From: Gorsachius magnificus
Taxonomy: Eukaryota > Chordata > Aves > Pelecaniformes > Ardeidae
Direction of reading: 5' to 3'
Length of the DNA: 64,000 bases
Assembly: GCA_034008185.1 (NCBI GenBank)
Contig: CM067108.1
Coordinates: 248,001-312,000, forward strand
In this document: piece after piece, positions 52,833 through 64,000 of the stretch
Layout of the letters: each line of letters starts with the position of its first letter
Numbering within the stretch: the first letter of the stretch is position 1
The notes under the pieces: generated by a model
Told to the model about the DNA's origin: nothing
The model's input: only the letters and a program-made list of their open reading frames with translations
Database searches by the model: none
Made by a program: the position numbers and the translations under genes

Positions 52833-53345
52833 GCCAGGGCTCAGTCACCCTCCAAGTCAAGAAGTTCTTCCTCACATTCAACTGGAACCTCTTCTGCTTC
52901 AGGTTGTGCCCATGGCCCCTTGTCCTGGCGCTGGGCACCACTGAGAAGAGTCTGGCTCCGTCCTTGTGACACCACCCTTGAGATATTTGTAGGTGTTGAT
53001 GAGATCCCCTCTCAGTCTTCTCTGCTCCAGGCTGAACAAGCCCAGCTCCCTCAGCCTTTCCTCCTAGGGGAGATGCTCCAGTCCCCTCATCATCTTTGTT
53101 GCCCTCCTCTGGACTCTCCCCAGTAGCTCCTCATCCTTCTTGAACTGGGGAGCCCAGAACTGGACGCAGAGCTCCAGGTGGGGTCTCCCCAGGGCAGAGC
53201 AGAGGGGGAGGAGAACCTCCCTCGCCCTGCTGGCCACGCTCCTCTTGATGCACCCCAGGATGCCCTTGGCCTTCTTGGCCACCCCCAGGTCCCTCTGGGC
53301 AGAGCTGCTTCCCAGCAGGTCAGCCCCTAGCCTGGACTGGTGCCT
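52833..53345 (-). mobile_element. CR1 LINE internal part (second half of a hybrid copy)
   Basis: Continues on the same strand with reversed CCAAGTCAAGAAGTTCTTCC through TCCAGGTGGGGTCTCCCCAG to GCAGAGCTGCTTCCCAGCAG. Its own 3' terminal part is absent, replaced by the element to the left. Confidence 0.9.
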
Positions 53346-54320
53346 GGGGTTCAACCCCCCCGGGGCAGCAGATGTTATATAGATAAATACCGACCTTCAG
53401 GCAGCTGCCTTTTAAGCCCACATCCCATGGGTGTAAATGGAAGAGGAGGAAAGGTGGAGCACCATGGCTACGTCCCATCTGTGGAGAGGCAGCTGAAGGG
53501 AGAGAGCACAAGAATTTCACAGGTACCCAATGCTGTGACCGGCTTTTTTTTTTTTTCAAAGATAATGCGATTTTTCTCTTGAAGCTTTGGATGAAAGCAG
53601 ACTTTCCTTGCCACGGGCAGAAGCCAGCGAGGTGGAAAAGGGACAGCAGGAACAAACCAACAGAGCAGAACATGGTTTGGAAAGAAGTTCAGGATTTAGT
53701 AGAGAGAAAAAAAAAAAGTTTCTTCTCACTGCAAGCAGGCAGATACAAGCTGTTAGGTTCGCTGTGGTAGCCCAGCCCCGCATAAACCCCCCCCCTTGTC
53801 TGATCATTTGGTCTCATGTTTATCAAAGATATCAACAGCTTTAAGACGACAGGACCTGACAGCTTAGTTCCCCTCTTGCTCATCCACGACAAGCAGGCAG
53901 CACCGGCTTTGCACTAAAAATAACAGAACTCAAGCCCCACACATTGAAACTTTCTGTCACTCAAGTCACTTCTATGAGCTCAGGACCACAAACCAAACTT
54001 GCAGAAACAACCTGGTTTTTATGAATTCCACGGTCTCACGTCAGGGGTGACAGAAGATGAACGGTTGTCTTGGCCGCAAGCGCAACCCTGGAGGTGGCCA
54101 TTGGTCAAGGTGGTGGAAATCTCAGCTTCTAAAGCACTCCACAATGCAACAGGCATCAAGCAGAGCCGGTGCCAGTTACACCCTCGCGTCCCAGCAACCT
54201 GTACTGTTGACCATCAAGGAGAAGAGATGGTGATCTACCTCCTTTCAGCTTTGCTACAGGCTGGGGGCTTTGACCCAAACACTTGTAAGTAGGAAGACCA
54301 AAACCCATCTCTGGAAACAA
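53346..54320. other. Unique intergenic DNA
   Basis: About 975 bases with short T and A runs. No gene recognised. Confidence 0.5.
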
Positions 54321-54744
54321 AATCACAGAATCCCAGAATCCCAGGATGGCAGGGGCTGGAAGGGACCTCAGGGGATCACCCAGTCCCAGCCCCGTGCTCA
54401 AGCAGCCTCACCCAGAGCAGGGGGCACAGGACAGCGGCCAGGCGGGGTTGAATATCTCCAGAGAAGGAGATTCCACAGCCCCCTGGGCAGCCTGGGCCAG
54501 GGCTCGGGCACCCTCCAAGTCAAGAAGTTCTTCCTCCCGTTCAGCTGGAACCTCTTCTGCTTCAGTTTGTGCCCATGGCCCCTTGTCCTGGCACTGGGCA
54601 CCACTGGGAAGAGTCTGGGTCTGTCCTTGTGACCCCCACCCTTAAGATATTTGTAGGTGTTGATGAGATCCCCTTTCAGCCTTCTCTTCTCCAGGCTGAA
54701 CAAGCCCAGCTCCCTCAGCCTTTCCTCCTAGGGGAGATGCTCCA
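54321..54744 (-). mobile_element. CR1 LINE 3' end, ~425 bp
   Basis: Reversed AATCACAGAATCCCAGAATC, GGAAGGGACCTCAGGGGATC and on to CTAGGGGAGATGCTCCA, where it meets a plus-strand CR1. Confidence 0.92.
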
Positions 54745-54868
54745 TTCAAGGTCAGGCTGGATGGGGCTTTGAGCAACCTGATCTGGTGGAAGATGTCCCT
54801 GCTCGTGGCAGGGGGTTTGGACTGGATGACCTTGAAAGGTCTCTTCCAACCCAACCCGTTCTATGATT
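54745..54868 (+). mobile_element. CR1 LINE, terminal ~125 bp
   Basis: TTCAAGGTCAGGCTGGATGG through GGTTTGGACTGGATGACC to CCCGTTCTATGATT. Different subfamily from the abutting minus-strand copy. Confidence 0.9.
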
Positions 54869-55780
54869 AGACATCATCTCCGGTTTATACCTAAAATATT
54901 TCGGTTGGAAGAACCAAAAGTTGAGAACCAGTAAATAAAATGAAGGGTGAAGCGGGGTGAGGGGAAGGGAGCAAGACACACCAAGAGACATTTTCTGGTT
55001 AGCAGGAGCAGCGGTAACAACTTGTCCGTGCCGTCATTCATGTTTCACATTTCTAGCCTTCTCCTGAATTTTTTTTTTAATTAAAAGTGTGACTAAGTCC
55101 TACCAAAAAAAAAAAACCTAAGTAAAGCCGTTGCTGAAAAACAGGCCACAGAAAGCAGAAGCTGCTGGCTCAACATAAAGTGAGGTCCTACAACCCCTAA
55201 TAGGTCAACGTGGCAATCGCCGTGCTGCTGCTGCCCTGAGATAGATCCATGGGTTACGAGTGCCGCTCGTTTTTTTTGCCTTTTCTTACTTTTCTCTTTC
55301 CTTCTGATCACCCCATCTACATTTTTTCAGCAGCTGAGCCCCACTGCCCTGCAACAAAGCACCCCAGGCCTCTTCCCTCCCCGCCTCCTGCTTTGAGAGT
55401 CCCGAGTCCTTCCTTCGAGAAGAGGGGGGAAAAAAATCTTTTCATCGCCAAGGAAAATTGTACCCGAAGCTTGTTGCAGTCTGGCAGGGAGCAGATGAAT
55501 CATGCAACGGGCCTCTGAGCAATGACAGCAGGAGCCCGCCAGTATTCCAGAAGAGGTAGCTCCGGGGCCACGGCCACGGAGCACGGTGAGCGTGTCTCAC
55601 GCAGGTCTAGCGCTAAGGCCTTTTTACAAAAAAGAAAAAAGAATTTATCTTTTTTTTTTTAACGTAAAATAACTCCTCCAAACAAACATCTCGTTCCTAA
55701 AGTGTATGATGGGTGGCTGTCCAGAAAGCCAGTCTCTACCACAGGTACATTTTCGTGAAAACTCTATAGCTCCATAAACC
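54869..55780. other. Unique intergenic DNA
   Basis: About 900 bases with A and T runs. No gene recognised. Confidence 0.5.
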
Positions 55781-56379
55781 CAGGTGGCCAAGTGGGCCAA
55801 GGGCACCCTGGCTTGTATCAGGAGTGGTGTGGCCAGCAGGAGCAGGGCAGGGACCGTGCCCCTGTGCTGGGCACTGGGGGGGCCACCCCTCGAATGCTGG
55901 GGTCAGGGTTGGGCTGGAGCGTGTCCAGAGAAGGGCAGCGGAGCTGGGGAGGGGTCTGGAGCCCCAGGCTGCTGGGGAGCGGCTGGGGGAGCTGGGGGGG
56001 TTCAGCCTGGAGCAGAGGAGGCTGAGGGGAGCCCTCATCGCTCCCTACAACCTGCCTGAGAGGAGGGGGGAGCCGGGGGGGTCAGGCTCTGCTCCCAGGG
56101 AAGGGGCGATGGGACGAGGGGCACTGGCCTCAAGTTGTGCCAGGGCAGTGTGAGGTTGGCCCTGGGGAACAATTCCTTCCCCAAAGGGCTGTCAGGCACT
56201 GGAAGGGGCTGCCTGGGGAAGGGGTCGAGTCCCCACCCCTGGGGGGATTTAACAGCCGGGCAGAGGCGGTGCTGAGGGCCAGGGTTTGGGGGTGGGATGG
56301 CAGGGGTAGGGGAACGGCTGGGCTGGGGGAGCTTAAAGGGCTTTTCGAACCTAAACGATTCTGTGATTCTATGATTCTA
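55781..56379 (+). mobile_element. CR1 LINE 3' part, ~600 bp
   Basis: CAGGTGGCCAAGTGGGCCAA to the tail GATTCTGTGATTCTATGATT. Same subfamily as 28354 and 57083 but on the opposite strand. Confidence 0.93.
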
Positions 56380-57082
56380 CATTACAAAAGTACCATCTGT
56401 TCCTTTACATTTTCCTTCCATCTGGGTGTTTTATAGGCAGATTTTATAGCCTTTTGCACTTTTATATAAAAAAAAAAAGCATACTAAATGGGCAGGATAT
56501 CCGTTCGGAGCTAGGGATGGGAAGGTGGGGAGACTGGGAGGGGTTAAAGAACTTGAAGGGCATCCTTGGGATATTTCATTTAAATATCTGCACCCCAGCA
56601 GTGCTGGATTCCTCCCTTTTGCCTTTTTTTTTTTTTTTGCAAATGGCAGGTGATTTTACAAAGAAATACAATTTGTTCCTTCTGTTTAATAAAGCGTCTC
56701 CCGCCGGCCGGGGGAAAGAAACGATGAAAGAAGAAGAGACTGTTTAGGATTTAAAGGAGAATATTAAAACTTAAAGCCTGCTGGAGAGGGCAGAGAGGGC
56801 CTCTCGTCTGCGCCGCCAATGTGACGTTCTTCCCACCATCAGACCAAAAGATTAAATAATAAACAAGACAAAAGGAGGCCAAGTACCCTTTGTACTGTGC
56901 CACACATCTCCAGAAAAGCTTACAGACTTGCAATGGAGTTGTACTCACCTTTTTCCCTGCGTTCTTCTCTATTCCTGGAGCTGCAAGGGAGGGGGAAGAA
57001 AAAAAAATAAAAATAAAAAAACCCCCTAAACCACTGCATGTTATTTGAATCTGGTTCGCAAGTGCTCCAGGCCTTGCACCAT
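56380..57082. other. Unique intergenic DNA
   Basis: About 700 bases with a T run near 56625. No gene recognised. Confidence 0.5.
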
Positions 57083-57978
57083 AACAGAATCACAGAATCA
57101 CAGAATCGTTTGGGTTCGAAAAGCCCTTTAAGCTCCCCCAGCCCAACCGTTCCCCTACCCCTGCCATCCCACCCCCAAACCCTGGCCCTCAGCACCGCCT
57201 CTGCCCGGCTGTTAAATCCCCCCAGGGGTGGGGACTCGACCCCTTCCCTGGGCAGCCCCTTCCAGTGCCTGACAGCCCTTTGGGGAAGGAATTGTTCCCC
57301 AGGGCCAACCTCACCCTGCCCTGGCACAACTTGATGCCGGTGCCCCTCGTCCCATCGCCCCTTCCCTGGGAGCAGAGCCTGACCCCCCCGGCTCCCCCCT
57401 CCTCTCAGGCATGGTTGTAGGGAGCGATGAGGGCTCCCCTCAGCCTCCTCTGCTCCAGGCTGAACCCCCCCAGCTCCCCCAGCCGCTCCCCAGCAGCCTG
57501 GGGCTCCAGACCCCTCCCCAGCTCCCCCCCGGACCGCTCCAGCCCCCCCAAGTCCTTCGGGAGGGAGGGGCCCAACCCTGACCCCAGCATTCGAGAGGCG
57601 GCCCCCCAGTGCCCAGCACAGGGGCACGGTCCCTGCCCTGCTCCTGCTGGCCACACCACTCCTGGTACAAGCCAGGATGCCCTTGGCCCTCTTGGCCACC
57701 TGGGCACCCTGCTGGCTCGTGTTGAGTTGGCCGTTGACCAACACCCCCAGGGCCTTTTCTGCTGGGCAGCTTTCGAGCCGCTCTTCCCCACACCTGTAGC
57801 GCTGCGTGGGGTTGTTGTGACCAAAGTGCAGGACCTGGCCCTTGGCCTTGTTGAACCTCACCCAGTTGGCCTGGGCCCATGGATCCAGCCTGGCCAGGTC
57901 CCTCTGCAGAGCCTCCCTATGCTCCAGCAGATCCACACTCCCACTCGGTTTGGTGTCACCTGCAAACTTACTGAGGGA
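57083..57978 (-). mobile_element. CR1 LINE 3' part reaching the RT region
   Basis: Reversed octamers AACAGAATCACAGAATCACA at the left. Extends about 900 bp to the reverse complement of the [14 protein letters not shown] region, where a Gly stands in place of the first catalytic Asp of FADD. Clearly inactive. Confidence 0.93.
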
Positions 57979-59679
57979 CGAGACATGGAGGGAACATTCC
58001 TACTGCTCTTCCCCATGTGCAACATCAAAACCGCACAGAAAGACATAAAAGTTGACCACCCTAAAACCATATCAAAGTATTTTCTTAAGAGAACTTGGTC
58101 CTTTGGCGAGCTGAAGGCACCGTATCAGTAAAAATGAATGCCGCGAGGAGGATGAGAAGCACCCGGACACGCCGCCTTCTAAATTCTCTCATGTTCTCAA
58201 ACTTTTATTGATGGCGACATGCAGAATCAAACCCCGCCCTCCCAAAATCTCTGCTCAAACAGTGCAACCATAACACGTCCATCCACAAAGGCATTCGAGC
58301 CCTCACGCTGCCTCGAGGCTTGCTGCCCCAACAAAAGGAAACACACACACACACACACCCCGTTGTCTCAGATCTTTAATTTTTTTGGTCTCCAGACTGG
58401 CGTACTGATTGATAGTCCCGGGCACTGTGTTCCTATTTCATGCTTAGGCATTTAAAATCCTTTACTTGGAGGCTTTTCTCCCTTTTTTGTTTTTCAGAGG
58501 AGGTTATGACTATAGACATAAATAGTCAAAAATAGTAAAAAACTCAAAAGTAGTCAAAAAATAGTAAAAAAAGTCAAAAATAGCAAAAAAAAAAATAATA
58601 AAAAAATTGTCAAATAGGTAAAATTTGTTGAAAATAGTATAAAAAAATGGTCAAAAATAGTTGAAAAAACGGTCAAAAATAGTCGAAAAAATGGTCAAAA
58701 ATTGTTGAAAATAGTAAAAAAAAAAAGGTCAAAAATAGTAAAAAAAAAGGTCAAAAATAGTAAAAAAAAAGGTCAAAAATAGTAGAAAATAGTCAAAAAT
58801 CCAGGGTGGCAGCTGAAAATGCTACGAGAGATTATACAAGGAAAGGACTCATGCTGGAGCAACACGGGGCTGGATCCGAAGAGCCAGCAACAGGAGCATC
58901 AGAGCTCAGTGATTGACAGCTGTCACACCAATCAGGCAGGATTTCCTCCGGGACCATACTGCAAAAAAAAAAAATATATATATTTAAATAGAAAAAAAAA
59001 AAAAAGAGACAAGCACTTCTTCAAGAGCTGCGTCCTGGCTTCCCAGCGGGGTCTGGGGACCTGGAAGGGTTGCGCTCCCCCTCTTTATAACCCGAGGTGA
59101 CAACTGAAGCTGCAGAAGGTGGAAAACGGGCGAGCGGATTGGATGGGCTTGCAGCCGAGCTCTGTCGTTTGACGAGCGGCTGCAGAACCGTCCTTACCCT
59201 GCCACAGCAGATTAAGAGAAGTCCCCAAGCGCCCGGCACGTCTCAAAGATGCTCTCGGTTATCCCACCTCCCACACATTTCAGTTGGTGAGCACCAAACC
59301 CCAAGGGAGAGCAAGAAGCAACATGACCACGTGTCCCTGCTGGAATAAGGAGGTCGTCCGGCTTTGGCAGCAAACATCTGTGTTTGCTTCTGCAGCTGCA
59401 CTAAGCCTGAAGTTAGATGAGAACGTGCCAGCTCTAGCGATGCTTCCTCTACTCCCCCAAAACATCTGGTCCTGAGAAGATCAGCGCTTCCAGGGCTGAA
59501 ACCCCACAGCTTGCAGAAGGCCTGGGTCACCTCATTTCTCTTGGGCTAAGCCTCTTGACCCTTTTTTCCTTTTAGGTAGCCTTAGAGCTGTATCAGAGCT
59601 CCGGGATGTTTTTGTAGGATCTCTCCTGCGACGCACCTCTACGTAAGCAAAACCAATGTCAACATCTGGCTTTTGGCAC
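57979..59679. other. Unique intergenic DNA around an AT-rich minisatellite
   Basis: Holds a CA microsatellite at 58342-58359 and the AAAATAGT array listed next. No gene recognised. Confidence 0.5.
58520..58800. repeat. AT-rich minisatellite (GGTCAAAAATAGTARAAAAA)
   Basis: About 15 imperfect units of 15-22 bp built from GTCAAAAATAG and variable A runs. One strand is almost pure A with periodic TAGT. Confidence 0.93.
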
Positions 59680-60230
59680 GTGCCCCTCTACTCTACTCTG
59701 GTGAGACCTCCCCTGGAGCCCTGCATCCAGCTCGGGAGCCCTCAGCACAAGAAGGACATGGACCTGTTGGAGCGGGGCCAGAGGAGGGCTACTAAAATGA
59801 TCCGAGGGCTGGAGCCCCTCTGCTCTGAGGCCAGGCTGGGAGAGTTGGGGTTGTTCAGCCTGGAGAAGAGAAGGCTGCGGGGAGACCTGATTGCGGCCGT
59901 TCAGGGCTTAAAGGGGGCCTGGAGGAAAGATGGGGACAATCTTTTTAGCAAGGCCTGCTGTGACAGGCCAAGGGGTGATGGCTTTAAACTAAACCAGGGA
60001 AGGTTTAGACTGGCTATGAGGAAGAAATTCTTGACCATGAGTGTGGTGAAACCCTGGCAGGGGTTGCCCAGAGAGGTGGTGGAGGCCCCATCCCTGAGAA
60101 CATTCAAGGCCAGGTTGGAGGGGGCTGTGAGCAACCTGATCTGGTTCAAGGTGTCCCTGCTCCTGCAGGGGGGTTGGATGAGATGACCTCTACGGGTCCC
60201 TTCCAACCCAAAACATTCTATGATTCTGTG
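59680..60230 (+). mobile_element. CR1 LINE 3' end, ~550 bp
   Basis: GGTGAGACCTCCCCTGGAGC at the left, GACATGGACCTGTTGGAGCG within, and CAAAACATTCTATGATTCTG at the end. Confidence 0.94.
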
Positions 60231-61037
60231 AGAAAGGAGTTGAAGATAAAGCCACGTCTACACGCCCAGCTTCCAGAAAGCCTTTTGTACTCCACGAATG
60301 TCACCTGCACCGTTTATCACACAGACAGCCCAGAGACGACTTGATTACAGCGCGTCATATCTTAAAGAGGAGAAAATACTGGGTATTAAAGGATCTTTAA
60401 AAGCAGAGGAAGGAGCTGTATTGCAAATCAATGGCTAGAAGCTGCAGTTGGAGACTCAAATTAGCACCAAAGCTCACGCTCTTAACGATAAGCAGGATTG
60501 AGCTCTGAAGAAAACCACCGTGGGAGGTAGAGGATTTGCCACTTGTGTCTTGATACCAAGAGTAGATATTTCTGGAAGAGATGCTATACGCCAATGGATT
60601 ATTTTTTTTTTTTTTTTTGCAGAGGCAACCAGCCGTCATTTAGCAATCAGGGAAACAAACTGTGACCCAGCAGCATCTCCTCGTCGGGTTGAGGGTCGGT
60701 GCTGAATCCAGTCAAAATTTAAGTGGGCTTGGAGAAAAAAACGTAAATCCCTGCTTTTAAAGACCGGGCGTGCTGTAAGGAGCGCTCTTTCGGGCCATTT
60801 TGGCTGGGGGTTGGCTGCTCCCCTTCCACGCAGGTGGCCCCATGTCTGGGGGGAGGAAGCTTTCTAGACTCCCAGGGTGGCCCCGGGGGCTTGCTTCTTG
60901 TCCACTGTAGCATTGAGCATGGCCCCTTGTCAGGACTCTTCTGGGCCCTTGCGGCTCACTTCTTGCCCCCCACCTCCAAGGCACCATGCGTGCCTTGGCT
61001 CTCTCTGCTTCTCTTGCCCCCTTGGCTCCACCTCCCC
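60231..61037. other. Unique intergenic DNA
   Basis: About 800 bases with a T run at 60601-60618. No gene recognised. Confidence 0.5.
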
Positions 61038-61104
61038 AGGGGTTGGACTAGATGACCTCTAGGGGTCCCTTCCAACCCAAAACTTTCTGTGATTCTATGA
61101 TTCT
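61038..61104 (+). mobile_element. CR1 LINE, terminal ~65 bp
   Basis: CAGGGGTTGGACTAGATGAC then CTAGGGGTCCCTTCCAACCC and a double octamer tail. Confidence 0.88.
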
Positions 61105-61327
61105 TGCCTGTGCAAACCAACAGCCTGCGCTCAGAAGGGCTCCAGGCTTGCTGCACCACCAGCAGCTGCCACTTCTCAGCTTGCCCTGTGTGCCACACCA
61201 GCACGGGGCAGGCACCAGGGTGCTTTTCGACCATCACTGGCCAAGATGCACAGCCCAGCAAGTTTTGGAAGGCCAAGAGCCTGCTTGTCATCTCTAGCTG
61301 TCCTACTTTGGAAAATACCCCGTGGTA

Positions 61328-61710
61328 CCAGCCTGGAGAAGACGAGGCTGCGGGGAGACCTGATTGCGGCCATTCAGTGCTGAAAAGGGGCCTAGAGGAA
61401 AGATGGGGACAATCTTTTTAGTAGGAACAGCTGTGAAAGGCCAAGGGGTAATGGCTTTAAACTAAAGGAGGGTAGGTTTAGACTGGCTATAAGGAAGAAA
61501 TTCTTTACCATGAGGGTGGTGAAACCCTGGCAGGGGTTTCCCAAAGAGGTGGTAGAGGCCCCATCCCTTGGAACACTCCATGCCAGGTTGGAGGGGGCTG
61601 TGAGCAACCTGATGTGGTTCAAGGTGTCCCTGCTCCTGCAGGGGGGTTGGACGAGATGACCTCTAGGGGTCCCTTCCAACCCAAAACATTCCATGATTCT
61701 ATGATTCTAT
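61328..61710 (+). mobile_element. CR1 LINE 3' end, ~380 bp
   Basis: Starts CCAGCCTGGAGAAGACGAGG and ends ACATTCCATGATTCTATGAT. Confidence 0.93.
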
Positions 61711-61795
61711 CTCACACCCATTCTTCTTCTTCTGCTTCTTCTTGAGCTTGTTTGGAGGTTCTAGCAGGGGCACGCAGCTACCGTATACCTGTATT

Positions 61796-61941
61796 GGAGT
61801 CTCCTTCTCTGGAGATTTTCAAAGCCTGCCTGGACGCTGTCCTGTGCCCCCTGCTCTGGGTGAGCCTGCTTGAGCAGGGGGGTTGGACTGGGCAATCTCT
61901 GGAGGGCCCTTCCATCCCCTGCCATGCTGGGATTCTATGAT
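61796..61941 (+). mobile_element. CR1 LINE, terminal ~145 bp
   Basis: TTGGAGTCTCCTTCTCTGGA to GCTGGGATTCTATGATG, of the GAGCCTGCTTGAGCAGGGGG subfamily. Confidence 0.9.
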
Positions 61942-62434
61942 GAACAATTTTTCCTTTGACCTTCAAAAAAATGGAGCTCCAGCTGAAACACCCGGCAGGT
62001 CCATCTGGAGGACTGACCAAGGGTAGTAACGCAGTGTTACCTGCTTGTAAATCCCAAAGGAGAACTTTGCTCATGAGGTTAACGATAAGTAAGCTGGGAG
62101 GAAGAACACTTGATTTTTTGCAGTCATTAATATGGCAGATACATCAGTTGGTTTTAATTATCCTTGGGAAAAGTGAAATCAGCTTATAATAAGTGGGACC
62201 ATATGGTCCTTCCTTGTCCTGTAAGTACACTTAATTAAATCCCATTAAAGTTATCAACAAACAATCACAGTTTTAACACAAACTTGGAAAGGGAACATGA
62301 ATTCGCATTCACTCTCCGACTCAAGACCCAGCATCCAGTTTCCATTTGCGCCGTGAATAGTTCACAGACACTTAAATACAGCGCAGCATGTAGGACGAAC
62401 CATGTTAAGGCTTGAAGTGTTTCCTTGGGACATG
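61942..62434. other. Unique AT-rich intergenic DNA
   Basis: About 490 bases with no recognised feature. Confidence 0.5.
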
Positions 62435-63361
62435 TTATCTGGATGGAGACCAGTGAGGAGTGGTGTCCCTCACAGGTCCGTACTGGGACTGTGCTGTTTA
62501 ATATTTTCATCAATGACCCAGACAATGAGATCGAGCGCACCAAGCTGAGTGGTACAGTCAACATGCCAGCAGGACAGGATGTCATCCAGAGAGACCTGGA
62601 CAGGCTGGAGAGGTGGGATCATGTGTGAACCTCATGAGGTTCAACAAGGCCAAGGGCAAGGTCCTGCACCTGGGTCGGGGTAACCCCTGGGATCGTTCCA
62701 GGCTGGGGGATGAAGGGATGGAGAGCAGCCCTGCCAAGACGGACTTGGGGGTACTGATGGATGAAAAGCTGGACATGAGCCGGACATGGGTGCTGGCAGC
62801 CCAGAAGGCCAACCCTACGCTGGGTTGCATCAAGAGAAGTGTGGCCAGCAGGTCCAGGGAGGGGATTGTGCCCTTCTGCTCTGGGGAGACCTCCCCTGGA
62901 GCCCTGCGTCCAGCTCGGGAGCCCTCAGCACAAGGAGGACATGGACCTGTTGGAGCGGGGCCAGAGGAGGGCTATTAAAATGCTCCGAGGGCTGGAGCCC
63001 CTCTCCTATGAGGACAGAGTTGGGAGAGTTGGGATTGTTCAGCCTGAAGAGGAGAAGACTGCGGGGAGACCTGATTGCGGCCGTTCAGTACTGTGTGACA
63101 GGCCAAGGGGTGATGGCTTTAAACTAAAGGAAGGGAGATTTAGACTGGCTATAAGGAAGAAGTTCTTGACCATGAGGGTGGTGAAACCCTGGCAGGGGTT
63201 TCCCAGAGAGGTGGTGGAAGCCCCATTCCTGGGAACCTTCCAGGCCAGGTTGGACGGGGCTGTGAGCAACCTGATCTGGTTCAAGGTGTCCCTGCTCCTG
63301 CAGGGGGTTTGGACGAGATGACCTCTAGGGGTCCCTTCCAACCCAAAACATTCTATGATTC
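62435..63361 (+). mobile_element. CR1 LINE with RT region lacking the catalytic box
   Basis: Starts within the reverse-transcriptase region (a frame reads INDPDNEIERTKLSG). Compared with the copy at 38921 about ten residues, including the catalytic FADD, are deleted between IER and TKLSG. A second deletion removes the AGGAAAGA-to-GGCCTGC stretch near 63090. The 3' end is intact: CAAAACATTCTATGATTCTA. Confidence 0.94.
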
Positions 63362-64000
63362 TACCCTGGTGCCTGCACCCTTGAACAGTCTCTACGTTAA
63401 GCCACGTAAGCAATAATCCCCTGTAACTTTTCATGGTAAGAGCTTTTGAATAAGAAATAAGTGTCCATATCTCTCTTTTACCCCTGATTCGGAAATGTGT
63501 TTCCTTTTAATACCATGAGAACCAGAAAACAGTTGATTTAGGGGGATGAAAATACAGATTATTTTTTTTTTCTTTTCAACTCCGTATTTGCTGTTTGCAA
63601 ATGTCCTGGACGTAATTCAGCCATGTGTAGATGTTCTTCCTGGGAATAAAACCGAAGCTAACCAGCTATTTAATACGGAACGTAATTTAACTTCTCAGTC
63701 TGTAAGAGTGCTTCCTTCCCACGTAGCAGATAGACCAAAGGCTTTTAGGCCACAAAGAGGCTAAAATTGCTCAGGGTCACGTTTCTGGTCATCATTTGCA
63801 CAGGGATCCAAACTATATTATGTTGCTACAATGCCCAATATTAAAGAGATGAAAGCTCAGATCTCAAATATTTTGGTAAAAACGAGCTAAGGGTTTAAAA
63901 CTGGGGGGATATTAACAACCCAACGAGCTTTAATCCATCGTTCAAGCCATCGTTTGTAGAAAACCGTTTTACAAATACGAACCTACAGAGCTGAAGCTCC
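63362..64000. other. Unique AT-rich intergenic DNA
   Basis: About 640 bases to the window edge. No gene recognised. Confidence 0.5.

Noticed and set aside
1..64000. CRISPR arrays, bacterial operons, insertion sequences or phage
   Set aside because: The tandem arrays have no unique spacers, and the window has spliced exons and CR1 LINEs, so it is a vertebrate nuclear sequence.
1..64000. Endogenous retrovirus or LTR elements
   Set aside because: I found no paired long terminal repeats or gag/pol-like frames. The only reverse-transcriptase sequence belongs to CR1.
1..64000. tRNA, rRNA or small RNA genes
   Set aside because: No segment showed a convincing tRNA box A/box B pair or a known rRNA or snRNA word by eye. 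A dedicated covariance-model scan would be needed to exclude them.

Overview
The window reads as avian nuclear DNA. The evidence is about 28 recognisable CR1 LINE fragments in the right-hand three quarters (CR1 is the dominant bird interspersed repeat, seen here with its 3' end of tandem ATTCTATG-like octamers), together with a left quarter that is extremely GC-rich and packed with minisatellites, as on bird microchromosomes. The species cannot be told from the sequence.

Left part (1-14342). The only convincing protein-coding gene is a nine-exon CYP2-family cytochrome P450 on the minus strand (coding span 2766-10406). Exon lengths of 171, 162, 150, 161, 168, 142, 147+, 138+ and 182 bp follow the CYP2 pattern. 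The protein carries the membrane anchor, the proline hinge, the C-helix WxxxR, the I-helix AGTET, the K-helix ExxR and the haem-cysteine loop. The first 43 bases are the minus-strand start of exon 1 of a second, paralogous CYP2 gene, so the window cuts a head-to-tail CYP2 cluster whose members are only about 2.7 kb apart. The five large introns (1, 2, 4, 5 and 7) each hold a different tandem repeat, and more minisatellites fill both flanks. A TATA box and a C/EBP-like site lie just upstream of exon 1. Three junctions of the gene are damaged as written: the exon 2 donor is one base out of phase, the first ~14 codons of exon 7 are missing, and exon 8 lacks its acceptor and has a 1-base frameshift. 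Because these defects sit in G/C-rich or homopolymer DNA, consensus or assembly error is more likely than true pseudogenisation.

Middle (12560-14842). A GC-rich promoter-like stretch holds a GC box and two exact CRE palindromes. Two more minisatellites follow, and the last one runs into a gap of exactly 500 N.

Right part (14843-64000). Composition changes abruptly across the gap to ordinary, often AT-rich, intergenic DNA. I find no convincing gene here. It holds many 5'-truncated CR1 copies of at least three subfamilies in both orientations, including one with a readable reverse-transcriptase core (38921-40117). It also has a few minisatellites (47, 45, 53, 19 and ~20 bp units) and several unique AT-rich stretches dense in homeodomain, POU, FOX and E-box-like words that may be conserved regulatory DNA. 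The contrast across the gap leaves open that the two sides do not truly belong together.
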